This document shows, piece by piece, positions 1 to 9,700 of a stretch of 64,000 nt of DNA. Source of the DNA: Atrichornis clamosus (taxonomy: Eukaryota > Chordata > Aves > Passeriformes > Menuridae); the NCBI GenBank assembly GCA_013400975.1, contig WBMZ01003313.1:1-64000 (forward strand). The letters run 5' to 3'. Position 1 is the first letter of the stretch; each line of letters begins with the position of its first letter. Under the pieces are notes generated by a model, which was given only the letters and a program-made list of their open reading frames with translations, was not told where the DNA came from and searched no databases. Both the position numbers and the translations under genes were made by a program.

Positions 1-52
1 CTGTCCCTGTCCCTCTGTCCCCGCTCCCGCCCGGTCCCGGCGGCCTCCCCGC

Positions 53-67
53 GGCGCCCCCTGGCGG
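53..67 (-). promoter_or_regulatory. CTCF-like binding motif
   Basis: Read on the minus strand, this 15-mer is CCGCCAGGGGGCGCC. It agrees with the CTCF core consensus CCASYAGRKGGCRS at every position but the third. It lies about 290-300 bp upstream of the coding start, inside the CpG-rich region, as many promoter-proximal CTCF sites do. Occupancy is inferred, and GC-rich promoters do produce chance matches. Confidence 0.45.
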
Positions 68-77
68 CGGCCGCGCC

Positions 78-126
78 TCCTTCCCTCCCTCCCTCCCNCC
101 TCCTTCCCTCCCTCCCTCCCTCCCTC
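78..126. repeat. CCCT/CCT pyrimidine tract with an unresolved base
   Basis: This is a nearly pure C/T tract on the + strand, with CCCT repeated in two blocks separated by a single N at 98. The complementary strand therefore carries more than four closely spaced GGG runs. That meets the usual G-quadruplex pattern, and the + strand could form an i-motif. Similar but less regular C/T tracts continue to about 260. The N suggests length polymorphism or an assembly ambiguity in the tract. Confidence 0.85.
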
Positions 127-283
127 GCTGCGCTCCATCCTCCGGCTCTGCCCTATTGTTCTCCCGTCCCTTGCTCCCTCCCTCCCTCCGCCGGGGCTCG
201 CGTCCTCCCGCGGCTCTCCGGCATCCCTCCCTCCATCCCTTCCTCCTCCTTCTCGCCGTCCCTCCCGCCCCGCTCCCCGGAGC

Positions 284-291
284 TGATGTCA
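284..291. promoter_or_regulatory. CRE-like site (TGATGTCA)
   Basis: TGATGTCA differs from the palindromic CRE TGACGTCA by one base and sits 68 bp upstream of the first FIP4 ATG in a CpG-rich promoter, a common location for functional CREB/ATF sites. Its first three bases also form an in-frame TGA that closes the FIP4 frame upstream. Regulatory function is inferred. Confidence 0.3.
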
Positions 292-317
292 CGCACCCGC
301 TGAAGGCGCGGGCGATC

Positions 318-359
318 ATGGCTGCTGCGGCCGCGGCCGTGCCGCCGGCCTCCAGCTAA
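318..359 (+). other. Upstream ORF (13 codons) overlapping the FIP4 start as TAATG
   Basis: An ATG at 318 with A at -3 and G at +4 (strong initiation context) opens the short peptide MAAAAAAVPPASS and stops at TAA 357-359. The last base of that stop is the first base of the ATG at 359, giving TAATG. The same frame is open back to an ATG at 156. If the mRNA starts upstream of 318, scanning ribosomes would meet this ORF first, and the FIP4 frame would be reached by leaky scanning or re-initiation at 359 or 368. If the mRNA starts downstream of 318, the ORF is irrelevant. The ORF and overlap are seen; translation is inferred. Confidence 0.55.
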
Positions 360-502
360 TGCCCGCGATGGAGCCGGCCAGCCTGCTGCGGTTCCTGCGG
401 AAGCTCAAGGAGGTTTTCGACGTGTGCGATGAGGATGCGGACGGGTTCATCCGGGTGGAGCACTTCGTCGCCCTGGGGCTGCAGTTCGGCCAAGGGGATG
501 AG
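359..502 (+). CDS. RAB11FIP4: RAB11FIP4 coding exon 1 (first EF-hand)
   Basis: This exon encodes 48 codons ending ...LGLQFGQGDE and is followed by the donor GTGAGT at 503 (phase 0). Two in-frame ATGs compete. The one at 359 has poor context (C at -3, C at +4). The one at 368 has G at -3 and G at +4, so MEPASLLRFLRKLKEVF is the likelier N-terminus. An in-frame TGA at 284-286 with no intervening ATG rules out a longer start. Counting from 368, residues 13-40 form a helix-loop-helix with loop DEDADGFIRVEH at 21-32. Loop positions 1, 3 and 5 are Asp, position 6 is Gly and position 8 is Ile, but position 12 is His, with Glu at position 11. That argues for weak or non-classical calcium binding. The mammalian exon encodes a similar LREVF...DGFLRVE...LGLRFGQGEE segment. 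Confidence 0.93.
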
Positions 503-3139
503 GTGAGTGCGGCGACCCCCGCGCAACTTTCACCTGCTGTGCCTGGCCAGACCCCGCCCGGGCCGCCCCGCCACCCACCTGTCCTCACCGCGGCCCCCGT
601 CCCTCCGGGAGCCCCCAGTCCGCCCCTCAGGGCAGCCCTGTCCCGCTCCTTTTGGGGTGGCTCAGTCTCCCCCCGTCCCTCGGGGGGTCTCAGAGCCCTC
701 CCCAGGGTGCCCTGGAGCCCCCTGCCCTCAGGACCACCAGCGGCCCTCGCCCTTTCGCGCGGAGTCCTCCCTAAAGACAGCCCGGCTCCCTCCTTCTCCA
801 GGGGGTCCCGGAGCATCCCCCATCCCTCGGGGCAGCCCAGACCCCCGGGCTGACCTGATCCCGGTCCCCTGGGGTGCAGGGACCTGTCCCGGTGCCCGCA
901 CTGCTCCGGGGGTCGCAGTGCCTTTAGGGGGGTGTATTTATTTTGGGTTTTCTCCGTCCTGGCTGAGCCGAGCCCTCACCGCGGTGCCGGGCTCCGTGGG
1001 GCAGCAGGAGCGCAGCCAGCGCGGTGCCGGCAGCGCCTGGACAGCCGGGGAAGCACCCGTGCGGGCACCCCAAAACCTCCAGGTGATGGGGTGGAAGCGA
1101 GGGCTCCGTCCATGCCTGCCTGCCTCCCTCCAGCCCTTCGGTGACACAGCGTAAATGTGGAGTCGCGCCGCTGGGTCTCGGCGGAGCCGCTGCGTCAGTG
1201 GGACCGGTGTAAGTCGTGACATCAGTGAGGGTGCGAGTGGGATCCAGGCCAGAGGCCGGGAGGGCAGCGGCGTGCGCTCGTCGGAAACTGTTCCCTTCAG
1301 TGATTCCATCAAGGGCTGCAGCTCCAGAGAAATTAGCCAGCAAGGAATGCCTTCCCAAGGAGAACTCTTGGGATATGGCACTTCACTGTTCCATGCTTCA
1401 CGATACGCCCCAGCAACTTTGGGTGCCAGGAAGGAGGAGTGGAGCTGGGACGAGGGTAGGATTCAGAAAACCGGTATCAAACAACCTTTTAAACTAAAAT
1501 AAAACAAATTAATGTGAGGAGCTAATAAAACCGTAGTTTATAGAGGGATGCCAAAGAGGCAGCAAAACCAGAGTGAATTCACAGTAATTGTTGGAGCAAA
1601 TTGCTTATTCCTGGCTTACCACTCTTAATGCAACACAGCTTGTGAATTAAGTCAGGAAATCAGGAGACAGAAGGCTTATTACTTACAGATAGTCACAGGT
1701 CTTAAACGTTTTCTTAATGAGAAGATGGAGTTTCTGGTTTTAACAAGCAAAGTAAGAAGGAGAAATGGGTAATACTATTTGGTAAATTGTATAATTTTAT
1801 ATAAAATAATAGAATTATTTTTAAATCCATACTGCCAGATACACTGCATCTGAATTGCTTTTTCCACTACTGTGTTTATTTGGAGGCAAAGCAGTGGCTT
1901 TCTTGTGCAGCACTGAGGAGGACTGATGAAATTCCACTGGCTGGTTAGCAGCAGGATGATCATAACAATCCTTTTTGGTCTTAGAAGTCTTTAAAGTTGT
2001 GAGGGAGGAGTGGGTTCTGTGAGATACAAAGGAGGATTCGGGTGGTGATCTAATAAGCTTAGCGTGAATTGGAGTATATTGGTTGAAAAATACTTAAATG
2101 GAGAGAAAGAGAAAACTGGAAATCCCAGTAAAGACAGCACTAGAAAAGTACCAGTTGTCAGTGGTGGTTTCAGGATGGGCTGGCTTGCTGGGCAAGAGAG
2201 AGAGTGCCAATGATGAGAAATGCATCCTCTGTATTCCATTTAGTTGGTAGTGTTGGGTAAGATATTTGTAAAACTGGGACAGAGAAGTCTTGTCTATACC
2301 CCTTATCATTTTATCTATCAGGGTTATAATATAACTTGTTCTGGTTTACTTCCCTGTGCCTGATGTGTTGGGTGGGAAGTGCCTTGACTTCCAAGGAGCA
2401 TGGGTCAGCTGAGTGAAAGGGATTTGTAAATCACCAAAAGGGGTTTGCTGGCGAAATACGGCATCAATTTTCCAAGAGCAGATTTACTCCAGAACAACCA
2501 CTGTATGTGAACTACTCTGGTTTAAAGGCTTGTTAAAAACGAACTTGCTGTGTGATGAATCACAGTTGATGTTTGGAGATAGTGAGAATCTTCTCCCCCA
2601 CGTAGCACAGTGCTTTCAACCTTGCATCTGCAGGAACCTACTAAGTTCTCTGTGGGAATGCATCTCACGAAATTAAACTGAGGAGACACAGTTAGGGAGC
2701 AGTTCCCTTTCACGTTTTAGAATGTCTTTACTGTCAATGAAAATTAATAATATTTTTGATTCTGCTATGCTTCTTGGGCTTGGTCCATCTCAGCTCCCTT
2801 TACATTCAAAAGAAATCTTTCCATGGGCATCAGTGAAAGACTGATTTGCCCTCACATATAAGTTATTTGCTCCTTCTGTTTATGGAGTTCCCCTGACCAT
2901 GGGAAGGGTCCTATTTTCTAACACTGTGAACTGAGTAATTCTGACTCTTTCCACCAGTAGCCCAGGGTAATGTTTATGAAATGAGAGAGTATCTGTCCCT
3001 TCAGTGGTGCCTGAAGGGGACACACAGCTTTCCATCTCTTCTCTACCTCCTCAGAGCCACCACCATCCAAAGTTTGGAGCCTATAAATTCTTATTTCTAA
3101 CTTCAGTAGGGCTTGTGACTTGGACTGTGTAGGGCATTT

Positions 3140-3196
3140 AGCCTTTTCTGGTTTTTCCTTTTTCTTTTTGTTTCCTTTTTCCTTTTCTTTGCCTGT
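3140..3196. repeat. T-rich/pyrimidine low-complexity tract
   Basis: This run of TTTTCC/TTTCTTTTT/TTTCC units is almost free of purines on the + strand and is followed by a short GTGTGTGTGG. It looks like a decayed simple repeat, and no mobile-element body is recognisable beside it. Confidence 0.6.
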
Positions 3197-3639
3197 GTGT
3201 GTGGCGTGTAGTCAACATGCTGAATTTTATCATTCCTGAAAGATAACAACTCTCTGAAAATTGCCCCGAGGCAAAAATGTTGCAGCAAGGCAGCAGCTTT
3301 CCCTTCAAGCAAAGCAGTCCTTACCTGCACAGTCAAAATAACAAACTTTAACATCTCCAGTTAACTTTTTTACTGCTTTATTTTTAACGGGCTTTTGAAG
3401 CCTTTGCTTCTCATAGCTTGATACTTTTCCTAAGGCCTCACCATCACTATTTTGTCCCTCATTCTGTTCTGCCGTTCCCATGCACAGCAAAACCTCCTCT
3501 TGCCGTGCAGTTTTTGAAGCCCACTGCAGCAGTGCTGATGGCCCCAGAGCAGCTGCTCAGGTGAGGAGTTCTGGCTGTGGAAGCACTTCTAATAAGTCTG
3601 CCTACAAGCTTTTATTTTGCCCTGCAAAGCGTCTGGTTC

Positions 3640-3727
3640 AACTAAAGGAAGAAATGATTTGCCCGTGTTAATTTGGCAGAGCCAGGAGCAGAATCATGTC
3701 TCTAAATTCCTGAATTTAGAGCAGACC
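3640..3727 (-). repeat. MIR-type SINE fossil (minus strand)
   Basis: On the + strand the order aaaggaagaaatGATTTGCCCgtgt..TTGGCAGAGCCAGGAgcaGAAtcatGTCTCTaaatTCCTGA follows the reverse complement of the MIR core (gaaactgaggc, gtgacttgcccaaggtcacac, ggcagagccaggattcgaacccaggtct). Several indels and many substitutions are consistent with an ancient copy. The call is by eye; RepeatMasker would decide. Confidence 0.5.
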
Positions 3728-6700
3728 AGACTAGCTGAAAGCACTGCTTGCCTGTACAAATACTTGTGGAATTTTGCGCTTTTAGGCAGTTGGGCGTTCT
3801 GGCCTCTGTTCATCCCATCTGACTGTGGGTATTTAACTGAGTTGTCTCAATCAATCTTTCTCCATGGACATTGATGAGCAATTGAACACTCAGAGGCTGT
3901 AACAGGACCAAAGGATGAAAGAAATCCTTCAGAGATGCTTCTTTGTCTCCAGGACAACAGAAACTCCTAGCTGAGACTTTTGGTTCAGCGCTTGGGTCTG
4001 GCTTTCCTCTTGAATGGGGAGTTTGCCGTTTGTGTGGAAATCTGAAGAAAGACATGAAGGGCTGTTTCCAAAGCGACTTGACTGGATGGCATGTGCTCAC
4101 TAGCTAAAGAAACACTTCACATAACACTGAGAAATGCCAAGAGTCGCTCACCATCTGGTTCCCTTTCACTGGGAAGAGAGTTGCAGTAGCAGCCAAGTGT
4201 CTGGGAGCATTGTGAGTGACATGTTCAGCAAGCCCCAGTTCTGGCAGGGGATTGTGTGAATGTGTATTTCAGGGGAGTGCCAGTTGATGTTTCATTATGC
4301 CAGATTCTACTTAAACTCCACGTTGAGTTTTCAGCAACAAGTGAAATAAGCTGAGCGTGTTGACAACTTCTTTCTGAGACAGGTAATCACCTTTTGGAGG
4401 CGTGCAAACCACGCAGGTGCTCGCACAGTAATCTTTGTCATGGTGAGATCTGCTCATCAGCGTGAAGCAGTGTCACAATTGAAAGGGAACTTGAGCAGCT
4501 AATAAAATGCACAGGCCAATATCAGTTATTCATGTGAGTGGACAGTAATTCACTTAAAGTCAGTGGTTTATTAGTAGTGTAGGACAGAAACAGCTAAAAA
4601 CGAGTTCACATATTTCTCACGAACAAATGAACATTTCTGGCCAAAAGAAACTATTGAAATAGCGAGAGGTTTGTTGCTAGTTTTAATCACTTCCATTCAT
4701 CCCCATTCAGGGCTGAAGTTAAAGGCATCAACCTCCAGTGCTGCCCAGGCAGTAGATTGTGGCTGTGGCTGAGTTTAGCGATGCTCCATTTTGACTTGCT
4801 GTCAGAAGTCTCCCAGGAGCTGATGTTGTCATACTCCAAACAGCCCTTCTATTGTAACCACTCCAGAAGGAGCTTCTCCTGTAAAAAGCAGGACTGTAAT
4901 TTCACTTCCTGACATCCTGAGGAGTCTAGGTGAATTTCAGACTTCTGGCTGAGTGTTGCAGTTCAGAGTAGCACCCAGAAATAAATGGAACCAAAAATCC
5001 CGTCGGTGTGCACAATGACAGAGATTAGCTCACACCTTCTTAATAACATGCAGTCTGCTCTGGACTTACCTGCAGTCATGAGAAAAAGAGACTTGGGGAC
5101 TGAAAGATTGAAAGAAAACGGTGTTATCAAGTGATACTGCCATTCTCATAATGGCATTCTTCTTCTCTGCTTTTCCTGGACATAATTACCAAAAGAAAAA
5201 ACAAAATGCTTGCCCAGACCTAACAAGGATGCAGAGAGCACTCCCCTGTGACAGTGTTTTCTGGGTAGCAGCAAGGCTGCCACACATTCAGATTCCTTAA
5301 AACCACGTTTGCTAATGACCCAGATATTTCATATCATTTACAGTGACTGGGAGAAAATAGAGTTCTGAAGTGGCACAGCGGGGTACTTAGCTTATGGATT
5401 AGTCAAGGTACAGCCACTGCAGCCTCCCTAATTCAATACTAGCAGTGACTATGTCTAAAACAGCCTTTTGGTGTATCCTGCAACTAAGCATGTCTTTCTG
5501 AGCAGCTGACATAAAGCAAGCTTAGTGCTTGCCGTTAATCAGACGTTTTCCAAGGCGCTGTGGCGAGGAGAGGAGCTGTGGGTTTGCTGTGCACTCATGA
5601 GTTTAATTCGTTATGTAATGTTTGCATTTCAAAGGTAGGAGCTCTGAGGGGGTTGCCTGTACAGCCAGGAACTGATTGTTGCTGTGTTTTGCAACGCAGG
5701 CCAGTGATCTGAAACTGTAAATTCTCAATGCCTAAAGGAAAGGCAATCAATTTTGATAGCAGTCCTTGATATTTAAATGACTGTGTTTTATAGCTACCTC
5801 AGTGTTTGCATTTAGTGCAGGCACAGTGACACTGTGTTGTCTTATCATTAAATGCAAAAGTGAAAAAAAAGAGCTTGTGAAGATGAAGCATAGAAAACAG
5901 TACAGCGTGGAGGGTAACAAATGTGAGCTGGTGAGCTTCAAACATTCAGCTGCCAGGCAAGACCAGGTATTTTTAGTGTAAACTTTTCTCCCTCCGTGCC
6001 TCATTCAGTCCATGCTGTTGAGTTGTAAAATTGGTGTTCTTTGTCTGTGGTGTCCCTGCATGTTCTCCAGAAATTTGCTCCTGCCAATCCTGCAGAGGAT
6101 TTCAGATTTCTCGCACGTATTGATTTTATTCCTCCAATATAATTAAGCTTTGAAAAATGACTTAAACAAACTTGCTACAAGGAAGGGTAAGTCTTGGAGG
6201 GAGAACAAGCCAATGCCATCCTGTATTTGTGGGTGAGATCCCCAATACAGAATTTTTATTGGTTTCTAAATTGCACTGTTATCTACAATTTAGCACAATT
6301 GACTCATACTCAGCAGCAGTGCTTTTACAGCAACAAAGTGGAAAAAAATCAATTGCCTTATAATGTTTAATGTTTTTGTTCTCTGTGTAGTTGACAATAT
6401 AGTTTCCTGGTAATTTTATCTGATTTTAATGCTGATATTCACAAACATTTTAAAATCCGTGATCTGATTTTTGCATCAGAATGTCTGCTCAAGGGTTCTC
6501 ACAGTTCCTAAAATATGCAGCATTTCGGGACACACGTGATCCCAGACCTAGATACTTGCACAGGCTGCTGAGTAAACCCATCCCTGAACGTGCTTAACTC
6601 AGTGCAGGGTGTGATTAAGTACATGAATGACAAAAGAGAGCATCAGACACAATCGCTACTACTCCAACATATGGTTTTACAACAGCAGTGGAGTGTAAAC

Positions 6701-9700
6701 AAAGCACTGTGTGACACCTCTCCTTTTCACTCAAGCTACAATTGAAGGGCCTCACTCGGAGAGGATGCAAGTGTTTCTGCAGAGTTATGAATGCTGGTTT
6801 CACGTTTTGTGGGCAGTTAAAACCAAAAATAGCCGGGCTCCTTCCTAAGCCTTGCATCCATTTCAGTCCTGCAGGGTGTTCAGCCCCAGAACGAGAGACA
6901 GGAGTGAACTGTGGGGTCAGAGTACTGCAAGGGAGACAGGGCCGATGCACAGGGCATGGACCTGGAAAAATTGCACTGCACTCCTTAGATTTTAAAGTGC
7001 TTTTACAGTTTAGTTTGGGTGAAATGTTACAGTTTTAGGGGGTCAAGTGAAAAGCTTAGAAATAGTAGAGACTTTCCTCTGCTAGGATTCCTGAAATTAG
7101 AAAGGAATGGTCTGTTCTGGAGTGGAGAGGCTGCTGGCCTGGTGGCAGTCAGGGGTGTCAGTTTTTGAGTTATCTACATTTCAGTGCTCACACATGTGTT
7201 TTCTCAAGTGTTCCATAACATCATACATACATTTGCATTGTCAAACTTCGGTTTTTTGCCCTTTAAGGGACATTCTGGTGGTGTTGCATCATCTCCAGAT
7301 GAACTGACCCTCCCCAGTGGGATCCAGATGGCTTTGGGAACATGGGATATTATTTTCCAGTGGTACTTCTGCTGTTATGATAAAAAATCCAAACAAACAT
7401 GCAGATGCAAACAGCTTGGCCCATATGTTTGCGTGGTATTAATAGATTTGAGAAACTCTCCTGAGATATTGGTGATTTTGCTGGTTTTGCAGCAAGTGAT
7501 TAAACAAGCAGCTTTAAGCTTAACATCCACGATGTGTGTGTTGGATTAGAGTAGCTAATAGCAATTTCAAAAGTGAAATGCCACAGAGGTGTCAGCACAG
7601 ACACAATTTGTCACCCTTACCCTTCTGCCCCTGTGCAACAGCATCTTCTGTCGCCATGAAACAGTGCAGAATCCCCCGGTAGTGGTGCCAAGGCCACCCT
7701 TCCCAGTGCTGGTAGCTACTGGGGACAGGAGAAAGCTCTAGGAGAGTTTTGTTGCACACTTTATGCAGCCTCCTTAACAACTGCTCTATGAGTTTGGCAC
7801 ATTATTTTCACCTTAAAGAGGTAGGAATGTCATGAACTTCACCTTTTGGGGTTTTCTGTAAGTATGATATCTCGATTAATTTCATTTGAAGCTAGCTTTT
7901 TATTGACAAAGTTTAAATTTAAATATTTGGCAAACAGCAAGTGAAAATGCTCCAAATCATAAGATTTTGCTCAACATAAAGCATTTTTCTGTTTACTTCT
8001 GAGAAACATGAAAAACTGGGGTTGATTTCCTTTACTCGGCGAGAAAGCTGAAAAATCAATTCTTTACCAAGTTCTGTATTGAGCGAGTGCAGAGACTCTG
8101 TGGATGTAGGAGGAAGAGAAAAGAGGTTGTTCAGTACATCTCTTCTCTGCCCAGCTGGAGTTATGTTCAGGTTGCACTTACCCAGAGCTGTGGGGAAAGT
8201 AAAGCAATAGGCAGAGCAAACCCATGGATGATGCCAAGCCTTGTAAGAGACTAGACAATGTAATCCTCAGGAACAGAAAACCAGGGAGTTCCTGCAGGAA
8301 GCAGGAACTGCTTTAAAGTGTGGTTCAAGAGCACTTAGGATTTTGACTCATGAATATTTGTTTGTTTGGCTATGAAGCCTGATTTCATTTACTGCAGCCA
8401 GACGTCAGGGGAACTTGTGAATTTTAGAGTGAATTGCGCGTTTCATTCCCCAGTTCTCTTTGGGATTGCTTGAAAATAAAGAATTGAGGAATGCTTTGGG
8501 ACACATCTTCAAAGGAGCTTTGATAACGTCAGTTTTGCCTTTCCTGCTGAGCAATTACAAGGCATGGAAGTTTCCACTGAGGAAAAACTGCATCTTGCCT
8601 TCTCACCTGGGAACTGAGTGCCCTTTGCCAAACACAAACTCTCCTGCACGGTCAGATGCATTTGCTGGGAAATGCTGTGATATTTGCTTCCAATCAGGCA
8701 GTCCAATGTGTCTTGTTTAGAGAATGAAATTGGTTTGAACAGTCTGCTGTTGACAGCTGTCATTTGGGAAGGTCTAAATTTGAAGGTCAGTGCATCTGTA
8801 ACTGCTGGTGTGACTTTGGGGGTGGCAGATTATGATGTTTATCAATAGCCTACCACCTCACTTGTGTCCTCTAGTCACCTTGACTGATGACTCTGCTGGT
8901 ATTCCAGAGGATTTCTGGATGTCTGTCAGCCAGATTGGAGGCTTTGGCTCTAACCAAGCTCACGATGTCTTTCCAATGTGTGAAAAGATAATTTCTCTGT
9001 ACAGAGAATTTGGCACAGGTCAAGTTACTGTACTGGTGCAAACACGGGCAAATGCAGATCATTTGTTTCTAGATTTAGATAGTCACCCAGATAACCTCTG
9101 GAAAAGGCCAAATATTCACCAGTTACTTGCATTCTGCCAAAGGTCATGGCACAAATTGCTTTTTCTCTGTACGTAGGCGCACGTGATTTCTCTTGCTGTA
9201 CTTTTCCTGTAAACCTGGTCTGACTGCTGTGAACAGCATTTCTTTTCCCAGCAATAGTTTTCTTTCCCCTGTGGTATTCTAAGCACATTTTCAGAAGCTT
9301 GACAGGCCTGGTGTGTGGAAGCATCCTCTTGGTGCCTCTGTCTAGCGCTCAGCGATGGGTGGAGGTTGGTGATCCTCTGTACCAGCTGTTTCTTGGGGTG
9401 GGCACTGGATATTCCGTGCATTGGCACGTGCAGGGCCAAATTGCTGCTCTCAGTCTGCTGCCTGGGGCCACAGAATGGTGTGGGGAGGAGGAGGAGGGCA
9501 CCAGGCAGCAGAGATTTAATGCGTGAGGATGGATGGTGCCTCAAGGGAGGCATCATGAACAGCCTGTAATCCCCACTGCCGCTCTGCAGCGTCACAGCCC
9601 TGCCTGGGCGCTGCTGGAGTCTGTCTGAAGTAAGGCACGCTGCTCTGGCCTCACTGTTATTCTCCTGGTTTATTCCTTCCTTATTCAGGGACAGCTTCAG

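Larger units (their letters stand above)
1..1300. promoter_or_regulatory. RAB11FIP4: CpG-rich promoter / first-exon region of RAB11FIP4
   Basis: GC content is very high and CpG dinucleotides are frequent from the left edge through exon 1 and into the first few hundred bases of intron 1. Composition then falls abruptly to AT-rich intron at about 1.3-1.5 kb. I see no TATA box in front of the coding start. GC-box-like CCGCCC/CCCGCCC strings occur, for example around 27-33 and 264-270. This is the usual shape of a CpG-island promoter with dispersed initiation, so the 5' UTR probably starts somewhere in 1-350. The island may extend left of the window. Function is inferred from position and composition only. 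Confidence 0.8.

Noticed and set aside
316..816. Minus-strand open frame antisense to exon 1
   Set aside because: It is a shadow of the CpG-rich promoter and FIP4 exon 1, with low-complexity Arg/Gly/Pro content.
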